Assembly (NCBI GenBank): GCA_036310005.1
Contig: JAXJSP010000049.1
Coordinates: 1 to 29,612 of the forward strand
Source of the DNA: JAXJSP01 sp036310005
GTDB taxonomy: Bacteria > Bacillota > Clostridia > Oscillospirales > Acutalibacteraceae
DNA: 29,612 nt
Direction: 5' to 3'
Shown here: positions 22,976-29,612 of the stretch, in pieces
How the letters are laid out: each line of letters begins with the position of its first letter
Position numbering within the stretch: position 1 is the first letter of the stretch
Translations under genes and position numbers: made by a program
The notes under the pieces: model-generated
Databases searched by the model: none
Told to the model about the DNA's origin: nothing
The model's input: the letters and a program-made list of their open reading frames with translations, nothing else

Positions 22976-23557
22976 TTATGCACTTAATAATTTATTGACT
23001 GCCTTTGATTTAAAGACTAATGCGGTGCCTATTGTAGTAAGCACGAGTTCGGGTAACATATAAAGCGCATTATAGCAAACTGAGTAAAGTGCGGGTTTGC
23101 CTACAAATGTATTTCCGAACACTTCAAACTGATCTAAATATGCAAAAATTACATATCCCGAAATAAAGTGGCAAACAAATCTGAGTACCAATACAATTAC
23201 AGTTCCCAAAACGATGCCTGCAAAACCTTTTTTACGGAATACTCCTGCAAGTCCGAGCAAAGTAAACGGTAATAAGTAATCAAGTATTATTGTACCTACA
23301 AGCATTAAAGGTGTTAAGCCCCAGCCGAGCAAACCGTCTAATGTGATTCCCAAAAATAATTGAATTACCGCGTAAATACCGGCAGAAGCGACGCCCCAGG
23401 ACAATGAGTACATTACCGAAATCAATACTATCGGCAACATGCTCAACAAGGTTACGGAACCTCCCAGCGGCATTTTAAAAATTTTCACCATACTTAATAC
23501 GGTGGCGAGCGCAATCATAATTGCACAAACTGTCATTTTTTTTGTTCTTGATGTCAT
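22976..23557 (-). CDS. thiT: Thiamine-specific ECF transporter S component ThiT
   Basis: Membrane protein that binds thiamine and docks to a shared EcfAA'T energising module, which is not in the window. The 193 residues hold about six membrane segments; LSWGVASAGIYAVIQLFLGI, LDYLLPFTLLGLAGVF and RFVCHFISGYVIFA are characteristic of ThiT. I start at the ATG at 23557, five bases after AGGAGGAG; a GTG at 23590 lies inside the terminator hairpin and adds a phenylalanine-rich peptide that is not credible. Control by the TPP riboswitch directly upstream supports the thiamine assignment. Confidence 0.93.
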   Translation of the reverse strand: MTSRTKKMTVCAIMIALATVLSMVKIFKMPLGGSVTLLSMLPIVLISVMYSLSWGVASAGIYAVIQLFLGITLDGLLGWGLTPLMLVGTIILDYLLPFTLLGLAGVFRKKGFAGIVLGTVIVLVLRFVCHFISGYVIFAYLDQFEVFGNTFVGKPALYSVCYNALYMLPELVLTTIGTALVFKSKAVNKLLSA

Positions 23558-23570
23558 TTTTTCTCCTCCT

Positions 23571-23606
23571 AAAAAATAAAAAAATCGCACCGATAATGCA
23601 GTGCGA
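23571..23606 (-). terminator. Riboswitch expression platform: terminator before thiT
   Basis: On the minus strand TCGCACTG pairs with CGGTGCGA (one T-G pair) around CATTAT and is followed by TTTTTTTATTTTTT. The thiT ribosome site lies just after the T-run, so the hairpin decides read-through. Confidence 0.85.
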
Positions 23607-23625
23607 ATAAAAAACTAAAATATAT

Positions 23626-23716
23626 TTTCCTACGCCGGCATTATCCGTATCAGGTTATTAGGGTCTGAAGGACAACCTTCACTCTCAGCCGACTCTATTG
23701 TCAGCTCCCCTGTTGT
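23626..23716 (-). ncRNA. TPP riboswitch (thi box) controlling thiT
   Basis: On the minus strand the leader shows the conserved aptamer parts in order: ACAGGGGAGC, CGGCTGAGAGTGAAGG, CCTTCAGACCC, AACCTGATACGGATAATG and CCGGCGTAGGAA. They match the thiamine-pyrophosphate aptamer. With ligand, the downstream terminator should form and shut off thiT. Confidence 0.97.
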
Positions 23717-23723
23717 CATAAAG

Positions 23724-23752
23724 ACTATATCACAAGAAATTATCTTTGTCAA
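23724..23752 (-). promoter_or_regulatory. Promoter of the TPP riboswitch / thiT transcript
   Basis: On the minus strand TTGACA (23747-23752) and TATAGT (23724-23729) are 17 bases apart, placing the start just before the aptamer. Confidence 0.85.
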
Positions 23753-23807
23753 CTGTTGTTTTTTGCTGTAAAAAAATAAATCACAACATAAAATAATGTC
23801 AATAAAC

Positions 23808-23836
23808 TTGTAAAATCCGCTTGTTTGATTTATAAT
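23808..23836 (+). promoter_or_regulatory. nadB promoter
   Basis: TTGTAA (23808-23813) and TATAAT (23831-23836) are 17 bases apart. The ribosome site is GAAGG before the ATG at 23871. I do not see a convincing NiaR or NrtR site. Confidence 0.75.
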
Positions 23837-23870
23837 ATACAAAATAACTATTTTAAAAAGAAGGCATAAT

Positions 23871-25316
23871 ATGAAAGACAGTTACGATGTTGTTATAATC
23901 GGTGGCGGTATTGCCGGCTTATACTGTGCTTTGAATCTCGACAAAAATCTTAATGTTCTTGTTGCGGCAAAGCGCGAAATAATGCTTTGCAATTCTTCTC
24001 TTGCTCAGGGCGGCGTTGCGGGTGTGCTTGATACTGTAAACGACTCGTATGAATCTCATATTGAAGATACATTAATCGCGGGCGGCAGAGAAAACAAATT
24101 ATCCGCTGTTAAAACGCTTGTCGAAGAAGGTCCAGATGATTTAAGGCGCTTGATTGAACTTAATGTCGATTTTGATAAAAAGCCCGACGGAAGTTTGTCA
24201 ATGACTCTTGAGGGAGGACACAGTAAAAACCGCATTATACATCACAAAGATTCGACCGGCAGAAGCATTATGGAAACGCTGTACGCTACTGCTAAACTGC
24301 AATCAAACATTGATATAAAAACCGGCTTGCATTTATGCGCCCTGCACGAACTTGACAACGGAACGGTAAGTGAGTTTATAACCGATGACGGTATAAAAAG
24401 CGTAAAGTCAAATTATACCGTGCTTGCAACAGGCGGCATAGGAAGAATATACAAATACACCACTAACTCTGCTATTGCAACAGGCGACGGAATTGCTGTC
24501 GCGCACGAGTGCGGTGCAAAAATCAGTAATTTGAATTACATTCAGTTTCACCCGACAGCGTTTGCATCAAAAGAAGGCAGAGAAAGATTTTTAATAAGCG
24601 AGGCGGTCAGAGGCGAGGGTGCATATTTACTTAACTGCAACAAAGAAAGGTTTATGCACAGATACGATGACAGGCTCGAACTTGCGCCGAGAGATGTTGT
24701 ATCACACGCAATTATGCTTGAATCACGCAGAACAGGAAGCGAAAACTTTTATCTTGACATTACTCACAGGGGCAGCGAATTTATAAAAGACCGGTTTCCG
24801 ATGATATTTGAAAGGTGTATGCACGAGGGTGTTGACATTACAAAAGAACTTATACCGGTATTCCCCTGTCAGCACTATTTAATGGGCGGTATTGAAGTTG
24901 ACCTTGACTCAAAAACAAGGCTTGACAGAGTATATGCCTGCGGCGAATGTTCCTGTACCGGTGTACACGGAAGAAACAGGCTTGCATCGAACTCTTTACT
25001 TGAAGCGCTGGTGTTTTCAAGGCGCGCGGCACAAAATATAATGAAACGCAACTCATTCGGTGCGATCACAGGCAAGTTTACGCCCGTTAATTCTCACGGG
25101 GCTCCCCTGCCGAAAGGACTTCGCACAACAATAAGAGAGTTATTGCAAAGAAGTTGCTTTGTAATACCAGATTTGGACGCGGCATCAAGAGGGCTTAAAA
25201 CCTTGAATGAAATATATGACCGTTTGCACAAAGGGTTTGAAATAACGCCCGATTATGTAGAGGCAAAGAGCATGGCTATTTGCGCCAAAATAATTTTAGA
25301 AAACGCATTAAAATAA
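23871..25316 (+). CDS. nadB: L-aspartate oxidase NadB
   Basis: FAD enzyme that oxidises L-aspartate to iminoaspartate, first step of quinolinate and NAD synthesis; in anaerobes fumarate can accept the electrons. The 481 residues begin with VVIIGGGIAGLYCALNL (FAD site), then NSSLAQGGVAG, GGHSKNRIIHHKDSTGRSI, FHPTAF and RGEGAYLLN, and LMGGIEVDLDSKTRLDRVYACGE with HGRNRLASNSLLEALVFSRRAA near residue 364. All fit NadB. It is translated just before nadC; nadA, the expected partner, is not adjacent. Confidence 0.96.
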   Translation: MKDSYDVVIIGGGIAGLYCALNLDKNLNVLVAAKREIMLCNSSLAQGGVAGVLDTVNDSYESHIEDTLIAGGRENKLSAVKTLVEEGPDDLRRLIELNVDFDKKPDGSLSMTLEGGHSKNRIIHHKDSTGRSIMETLYATAKLQSNIDIKTGLHLCALHELDNGTVSEFITDDGIKSVKSNYTVLATGGIGRIYKYTTNSAIATGDGIAVAHECGAKISNLNYIQFHPTAFASKEGRERFLISEAVRGEGAYLLNCNKERFMHRYDDRLELAPRDVVSHAIMLESRRTGSENFYLDITHRGSEFIKDRFPMIFERCMHEGVDITKELIPVFPCQHYLMGGIEVDLDSKTRLDRVYACGECSCTGVHGRNRLASNSLLEALVFSRRAAQNIMKRNSFGAITGKFTPVNSHGAPLPKGLRTTIRELLQRSCFVIPDLDAASRGLKTLNEIYDRLHKGFEITPDYVEAKSMAICAKIILENALK

Positions 25317-25328
25317 AGGAGAGATAAT

Positions 25329-26168
25329 ATGAAACTCCCACTTTTTTATGTTGATGATATTATTAAAACCGCTATTAATGAGGATATAAACTACATTGAT
25401 GTATCATCGGACAATATTGAAAAACTAAACGAAAAGACGACTGCAATTTTTGTTTCAAAAGCAGAGGGTGTGTTGTGCGGAATTGATGTCGCACTTAGAG
25501 TATTCACCCTTTTAGACGATACCGTGACATTTAAAGTATATTTTAAAGACGGTGATGCTGTTAAGAAAGGCGACTTGATTGCGGAAATTGAGGGTAAGAC
25601 CGCCACGCTTTTGAAAGCGGAAAGAACTGCTCTTAATTTACTTCAGCACATGTCGGGAATTGCATCGCTTACAAACTTATTTGTAAAACAGGTTGAGGGC
25701 ACAAAAGCAAAAATAACGGACACGCGCAAGACTTTGCCGGGACTTCGTGCTTTGCAAAAATATGCGGTTACCTGTGGCGGCGGACATAATCACAGATATA
25801 ATTTATCTGACGGTGCTATGCTCAAAGACAATCACATTGATGCGGGCGGCGGAATTACCGCAACTGTAAACGCATTAAGAGAAAAACTCGGTCACATGGT
25901 AAAAATCGAGGTTGAAACACGCACATTAGACGAAGTAAGAGAAGCGATTGACAGCGGGTGCGAAATAATAATGCTTGATAATATGGACTGCGAGACAATG
26001 AAAAAAGCGGTCGAGTTAAACTCGGGCAAGGCCTTGCTTGAAGCGAGCGGTAATGTTAATTTGGACACGGTTAAAAGTATTGCAAACACAGGCGTAGATA
26101 TAATTTCTGTCGGTGCTTTGACTCATTCCGTTTCTGCTTTTGATATTTCAATGAAAATTAAAAAGTAA
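25329..26168 (+). CDS. nadC: Nicotinate-nucleotide pyrophosphorylase (quinolinate phosphoribosyltransferase) NadC
   Basis: Converts quinolinate and PRPP to nicotinate mononucleotide, CO2 and pyrophosphate. The 279 residues have ERTALNLLQHMSGIA, DTRKTLPGLRALQKYAVTCG, GGHNHRYNLSDGAMLKDNHI and the barrel end VDIISVGALTHSV, all diagnostic for NadC. It follows nadB by 12 bases with AAGGAGAG and ends the operon. Confidence 0.97.
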   Translation: MKLPLFYVDDIIKTAINEDINYIDVSSDNIEKLNEKTTAIFVSKAEGVLCGIDVALRVFTLLDDTVTFKVYFKDGDAVKKGDLIAEIEGKTATLLKAERTALNLLQHMSGIASLTNLFVKQVEGTKAKITDTRKTLPGLRALQKYAVTCGGGHNHRYNLSDGAMLKDNHIDAGGGITATVNALREKLGHMVKIEVETRTLDEVREAIDSGCEIIMLDNMDCETMKKAVELNSGKALLEASGNVNLDTVKSIANTGVDIISVGALTHSVSAFDISMKIKK

Positions 26169-26177
26169 AATTTATGT

Positions 26178-26235
26178 TTTGCACTTGCAATAGGTATAGT
26201 CAAATGATATACTGTTTGCGAGTGCAAATTTTATT
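26178..26235 (+). promoter_or_regulatory. GH78 promoter with paired operator-like dyads; possible nadBC terminator
   Basis: TTGCAA (26185-26190) and TATACT (26208-26213) are 17 bases apart. Two 14-bp dyads of the form TTTGC-N4-GCAAW lie at 26178-26191 (over the -35) and 26215-26228 (just after the -10), 37 bp centre to centre. They also pair with each other: TTTGCACT and AGTGCAAA plus inner GTATA/TATAC give a long hairpin followed by TTTTATTTT, which could end nadBC. Confidence 0.6.
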
Positions 26236-26264
26236 TTCAAAAAATATGTATCGGAGTGCTGATT

Positions 26265-28217
26265 ATGAAAAGTTATTGGATATGGACTTACGGAGATTAT
26301 GAGATATTTCATTTAAACTCGGTGCATTCACGCAGACAAGAACACGGTGTGGATATACCGGTTTTCTGGAAGTACTATGATGTTGACAGAAACGTTTTCT
26401 TTTACAACAACATCAATATTGAAAAAGACGGATATATCAAACTGTTTTTAAACGGTATCGGATATTTGATGTTTGACGGAAAAAGGTATGGTCTTGAAAA
26501 AGAGATACCGATTACAAAAGGTGAACACGAAATTAAAATTTCCGTTTTGAATATGACAGGTCTTCCGAGCGCATACATTGAAAGCGATGTTTGTGCTACA
26601 AACGGAGAATGGTACACACAAGTAAACGGAGTTAAAAGAGCGGTAGGCTTTGATGAGAAATACGACTCACCCGATAAAAACCCCGAAGTATTCCCCTTTA
26701 TGTATGAAGAAAAGCATCCTGTTTCCGTACAAAAACGCGACGGTGGTACTTTATATGATTTCGGCAAGGAAGTTTTCGGTTATTTGTATGTTAAAAATGT
26801 TAATGAAAACGAGAACATCCATGTAAGTTACGGTGAGTCCCTTGAAGAAGCGGTTGATGTTGAACACTCAATTCTTTTTGAAGATGTTTGCGGTAAAGAC
26901 AGTTATAAATTAAGACAAAGAGCATTCAGATACATATTCATAACGGGAACACAAAACCCCGAAGTTTACATGGACTTTGAGTATCTGCCGCTTGAACACA
27001 AGGGTAGTTTCAGATGCGATGATGAGAGTGTAAACAAAATCTGGGATATGTGTGCATACACGCTGACTCTTAACGCGCGCGAAGTTCTTACCGAGGCTAT
27101 AAAACGCGACAGGTGGCTCTGGGGCGGTGACGCATATCAGGCATATAAAATGGCAAACTATCTGTTTTACGATAAAGAACTTATCAGGCGTTCGACTATT
27201 GCTCTTCGCGGCAAAGAGCCTTTTGATGAACATATAAACACAATTACAGATTACACTTTGTATTGGGTAATAGGCTTATATGAATATTATATGACTTACG
27301 GTGACCTCGATTTTATCAAAAAGATTTACGAAAAAGCGGTATCTTTGATGGCATTTTGTAAAACCCGTGAGGATGAAAAAGGCTTTATTGTTAAAAAGCA
27401 CGATGACTGGATATTTATTGACTGGGCGGAGATTGACAAACAAGGCGCTATTGCCGCAGAGCAAATGCTGTATATTCAGGCAAACAAGACAATGGCAAAA
27501 TTAGCAGAACTTGTCGGTGACAACCCCGAGCCTTACGAAAACAAGTACAAAGAATTAATCTGCCTTACAAACAAGTATTTCTGGCAAGAAGATAAAGGCG
27601 CTTACATTGACTCGTTTGAGTCGGGCAAAAATCATGTATCTCGTCACGCTAACATTTTTGCAATTTTATATGATATTGCAACCGAAGAACAGAAGTCTTT
27701 AATTGTTGAAAATGTAATCAAAAACGATGATATCCCGAAAATCAGAACTCCGTACTTTGAGGGTTATGAACTTGATGTTATGGGTAAAATCGGGCAGTTT
27801 GATTTCATTGAAAATATGATTAAGACATACTGGAAAGGTATGCTCGATTTGGGTGCTACAACCGTATGGGAAGAATTTAATCCGAATCTCAGCGGAACCG
27901 AACACTACTTTATGTATAGCAATAAATACGGAAAGAGTCTGTGTCACGCGTGGGGCGCATCACCCATCTATCTTCTCGGCAAGTATTATTTAGGTGTTAC
28001 ACCGACATCAAGCGGCTATGAAACATTTGAGGTTAAACCGTATTTGGGCGGCTTTAAATTCATTGACGGTGTTGTTCCGATTAAAGACGGAAGTGTCAAG
28101 GTTAAAATGACCGAGAACAAACTAAGCGTATTATCGACAAAAGACGGAGGAAAACTTATCTTTAAAGACAAGGAATATAAACTGGAAGCAAACAAGGAAT
28201 TTAGTTTGGATATATAA
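26265..28217 (+). CDS. Glycoside hydrolase family 78 (alpha-L-rhamnosidase-like)
   Basis: Probably releases terminal alpha-L-rhamnose from glycans or plant glycosides. 650 residues, no signal peptide, so it acts on imported material. The N-terminal 280 or so residues are beta-rich; GGTLYDFGKEVFGYLYV is the usual GH78 lead-in. The (alpha/alpha)6 barrel starts near CDDESVNKIWDMCAYTL. The general-acid region is IKRDRWLWGGDAYQ (about residue 283), a variant of the classic RDERLGWTGD, and the base region is GATTVWEEFNP. A C-terminal beta domain ends the protein. I use the ATG at 26265 with CGGAG before it and not the upstream GTG. It is shorter than many GH78 enzymes (about 900). No rhamnose catabolic genes are in view. 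Confidence 0.82.
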   Translation: MKSYWIWTYGDYEIFHLNSVHSRRQEHGVDIPVFWKYYDVDRNVFFYNNINIEKDGYIKLFLNGIGYLMFDGKRYGLEKEIPITKGEHEIKISVLNMTGLPSAYIESDVCATNGEWYTQVNGVKRAVGFDEKYDSPDKNPEVFPFMYEEKHPVSVQKRDGGTLYDFGKEVFGYLYVKNVNENENIHVSYGESLEEAVDVEHSILFEDVCGKDSYKLRQRAFRYIFITGTQNPEVYMDFEYLPLEHKGSFRCDDESVNKIWDMCAYTLTLNAREVLTEAIKRDRWLWGGDAYQAYKMANYLFYDKELIRRSTIALRGKEPFDEHINTITDYTLYWVIGLYEYYMTYGDLDFIKKIYEKAVSLMAFCKTREDEKGFIVKKHDDWIFIDWAEIDKQGAIAAEQMLYIQANKTMAKLAELVGDNPEPYENKYKELICLTNKYFWQEDKGAYIDSFESGKNHVSRHANIFAILYDIATEEQKSLIVENVIKNDDIPKIRTPYFEGYELDVMGKIGQFDFIENMIKTYWKGMLDLGATTVWEEFNPNLSGTEHYFMYSNKYGKSLCHAWGASPIYLLGKYYLGVTPTSSGYETFEVKPYLGGFKFIDGVVPIKDGSVKVKMTENKLSVLSTKDGGKLIFKDKEYKLEANKEFSLDI

Positions 28218-28224
28218 AACATTA

Positions 28225-28266
28225 AAAAACGCAGACGAGGTTTTAAAACTTTGTCTGTGTTTTTTA
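28225..28266 (+). terminator. Terminator of the GH78 gene
   Basis: AAAAAACGCAGAC pairs with GTCTGTGTTTTTT (one G-T pair), extended by an inner GAGGTTTT/AAAACTTT part. It starts eight bases past the stop codon. Confidence 0.85.
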
Positions 28267-28290
28267 TTGCTTACAGCAAGCCTGTCTTGC

Positions 28291-28319
28291 TTGTTTTTAT
28301 AAGTATGTTATAGTATAAT
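28291..28319 (+). promoter_or_regulatory. Promoter of the small PAS protein gene
   Basis: TTGTTT (28291-28296) and TATAAT (28314-28319) are 17 bases apart. A 6-bp inverted repeat AGCAAG/CTTGCT just before it touches the -35. Confidence 0.7.
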
Positions 28320-28351
28320 AAAACAAAATTATTTTTCTAAAGGAGCACAAA

Positions 28352-28711
28352 ATGAATTTATCTGCATTTTTTAAAAGCGTTATAGACGCTGACACAAAAA
28401 GCGTTGTTATTTGCGATTTAGAGCATATTGTTGTATACATGAACCCTGCCGCACTTTCGCGCTATAAGATTGATTTGACCGGCAAAAGCATAAAATCTTG
28501 CCACAACGCCGACTCAAACGAGAAAATTGACCGCGTTGTCGCCTGGTTTTTACAAAGCAAGGATAACAACATTGTGTATATTGCTCACAAGGATAAAGAC
28601 AACAGGGATGTTTACATGATTGCTTTGCGTGATGATGAGGGTGAACTTATCGGCTATTACGAAAAGCACGAATACAAAAACAAAGAAACTAAAAAAATGT
28701 ACGATATATAA
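28352..28711 (+). CDS. Small single-domain PAS protein
   Basis: 119 residues made almost wholly of one PAS fold: SVVICDLEHIVVYMNPAAL at about 17-35 is the opening beta-hairpin and helix, GKSIKSCH near 44-51 resembles the PAS found at the end of DUF438 proteins, and VYMIALRDDEGELIGYYEKHEY is the closing strand pair. There is no output domain and no obvious cofactor site apart from Cys50-His51. It has AAGGAG before the ATG and precedes a lipid-synthesis gene by 22 bases. Its role is unknown; it may bind a ligand and act through partners. Confidence 0.7.
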   Translation: MNLSAFFKSVIDADTKSVVICDLEHIVVYMNPAALSRYKIDLTGKSIKSCHNADSNEKIDRVVAWFLQSKDNNIVYIAHKDKDNRDVYMIALRDDEGELIGYYEKHEYKNKETKKMYDI

Positions 28712-28733
28712 ATAATACAAAACGAGTGATATT

Positions 28734-29219
28734 ATGGCAAATGTTTTAACATTTTTAAGGATAATCTGCGCCTTTATTTTGCTGTTTTTCTCTGCATTTT
28801 CGCCCTGCTTTTATGTTTTTTATCTGCTTGGCGGACTGACCGATATTTTTGACGGAATAATTGCAAGGAAAACCGACAGTGTGAGTACATTCGGCTCAAA
28901 GTTTGACACGGTTGCCGATTTTATTTTTATCGTAATTTGTCTTATAAAGATACTGCCTGATATAAAAATTCCTACATATCTTTTAGTATGGACAGGAGTT
29001 ATCGCGGTAATAAAAATTATAAATGTGATTTCGGGCTTTGTCACTCAAAAAAAGTTTGTTGCCATACATTCATTTTCAAACAAAATTACAGGGGCATTAA
29101 TGTTTATATTGCCTTTGACTTTGCCGATTGTTGATATTTCTTACAGCGGCAACATTGTGTGTGCGGCGGCGACTTTTGCCGCAATAGAAGAAGGGCATTT
29201 AATAAGAACAGGAAAATAG
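28734..29219 (+). CDS. CDP-alcohol phosphatidyltransferase family protein
   Basis: Integral membrane enzyme that joins a CDP-activated lipid (or alcohol) to an alcohol acceptor. The full signature D-x2-D-G-x2-A-R-x8-G-x3-D-x3-D is present in DIFDGIIAR and GSKFDTVAD (about residues 37-62). At 161 residues with about five membrane segments it is shorter than PgsA (about 180-200), so acceptor specificity is open. Likely co-transcribed with the PAS gene before it and the flavodoxin-like gene after it. Confidence 0.85.
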   Translation: MANVLTFLRIICAFILLFFSAFSPCFYVFYLLGGLTDIFDGIIARKTDSVSTFGSKFDTVADFIFIVICLIKILPDIKIPTYLLVWTGVIAVIKIINVISGFVTQKKFVAIHSFSNKITGALMFILPLTLPIVDISYSGNIVCAAATFAAIEEGHLIRTGK

Positions 29220-29232
29220 GGAGTTGTGATTA

Positions 29233-29612
29233 ATGAAAGCCATTGTATATACATCTAAAAACGGACATACCGAAGAATATGCGAAGATACTCGCAAGGCA
29301 GACAGGCTTGCCTGTATATTCGCTCAAAGATGCAAAAAATCAACTCAAAAAAGGCGATGAGATAATATATCTCGGTTGGTTGATGGCAAGCAAGGTTCAG
29401 GGACTTACAAAAGCAAAGAATTATTTTAAGGTCTGTGCGGTTTGCGGGGTAGGTCTTTGCGATACGGGGACTTTGCTCAAAGAAGTAAGAAAGGCAAATG
29501 CCTTGAGCGAAGATTTTCCGTTTTTTACTATGCAAGGCGGCATTGAAAGGGGCAGTCTTCGCGGGCTTGACAAACTGCTGATAAATATGCTCACAAAAGG
29601 GCTTTCGGCACA
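29233..29612 (+). CDS. Flavodoxin-like protein, cut by the window end
   Basis: The reading frame is open for 126 codons to the end of the window. It begins MKAIVYTSKNGHTEEYAKILA, the phosphate-binding loop of the flavodoxin fold (T/S-x-x-G-x-T), and GDEIIYLGWLMASKVQGL is the second FMN loop typical of the flavodoxin-domain (menaquinone-dependent oxidoreductase-like) group. An FMN redox role is likely. It follows the previous stop by 13 bases with GGGAG; the C-terminus is missing. Confidence 0.75.
   Translation, partial: MKAIVYTSKNGHTEEYAKILARQTGLPVYSLKDAKNQLKKGDEIIYLGWLMASKVQGLTKAKNYFKVCAVCGVGLCDTGTLLKEVRKANALSEDFPFFTMQGGIERGSLRGLDKLLINMLTKGLSA

Noticed and set aside
23558..23590. Longer thiT start at a GTG
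   Set aside because: The start codon lies in the riboswitch terminator stem and the added peptide is the translated T-run.

Overview
The window reads as chromosomal DNA of a strictly anaerobic, fermentative, low-GC Gram-positive bacterium of the class Clostridia. The evidence is AT-rich spacers with near-consensus TTGACA/TATAAT promoters, strong AGGAGG ribosome sites, [FeFe] hydrogenases, a bifunctional AdhE, a ThiT ECF transporter and an Opp system. The hydrogenase/AdhE gene set resembles the H2-related transcription unit published for Ruminococcus albus 7, so a Ruminococcus or Oscillospiraceae relative is my best guess (inference). There is no rRNA, CRISPR array, insertion sequence or phage gene.

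Layout. 1-560: tRNA-Leu(CAG) with its terminator, two blocks of TAAKARG heptamer repeats, and a doubtful 84-codon ORF that may be gene debris. 569-8817 (minus): a seven-gene operon read from adhE towards the left: adhE, an APH-fold kinase-like protein, two small thioredoxin-like [2Fe-2S] proteins, the PAS-bearing sensory [FeFe] hydrogenase hydS, a SpoIIE/PP2C-type phosphatase with an unrecognised C-terminal domain, and a group-B-like [FeFe] hydrogenase. The adhE promoter region has a 24-bp near-perfect palindrome about 65 bp upstream of the predicted start and a Rex-like box over the -10. 9065-10972 (minus): manA followed by a LysR-type regulator that is the natural candidate for the palindrome.

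11125-20677: peptide use. pepD (dipeptidase), oppBCDF-oppA (oligopeptide import) and pepT (tripeptidase), with a divergent HAD phosphatase between oppA and pepT. 20693-23720 (minus): a short Sfp-type phosphopantetheinyl transferase, a GH20-like protein whose catalytic acid pair seems to be lost, and thiT under a TPP riboswitch whose aptamer and terminator share an 8-nt complementary segment. 23871-26168: nadB-nadC (NAD synthesis, no nadA visible). 26265-28217: a GH78 rhamnosidase-like enzyme with two matching dyads around its promoter. 28352-29612: a small single PAS protein, a CDP-alcohol phosphatidyltransferase and a flavodoxin-like protein cut by the window end.

Most notable system: the adhE-kinase-ferredoxin-HydS-phosphatase-hydrogenase operon. 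It puts an H2-evolving enzyme, the competing NADH sink (ethanol formation), a putative H2 sensor and an antagonistic kinase/phosphatase pair under one promoter that seems to carry both a redox (Rex-like) and a LysR-type site. The unit is partly described in R. albus; its signalling logic, the role of the twin ferredoxins and the phosphatase tail domain appear open.
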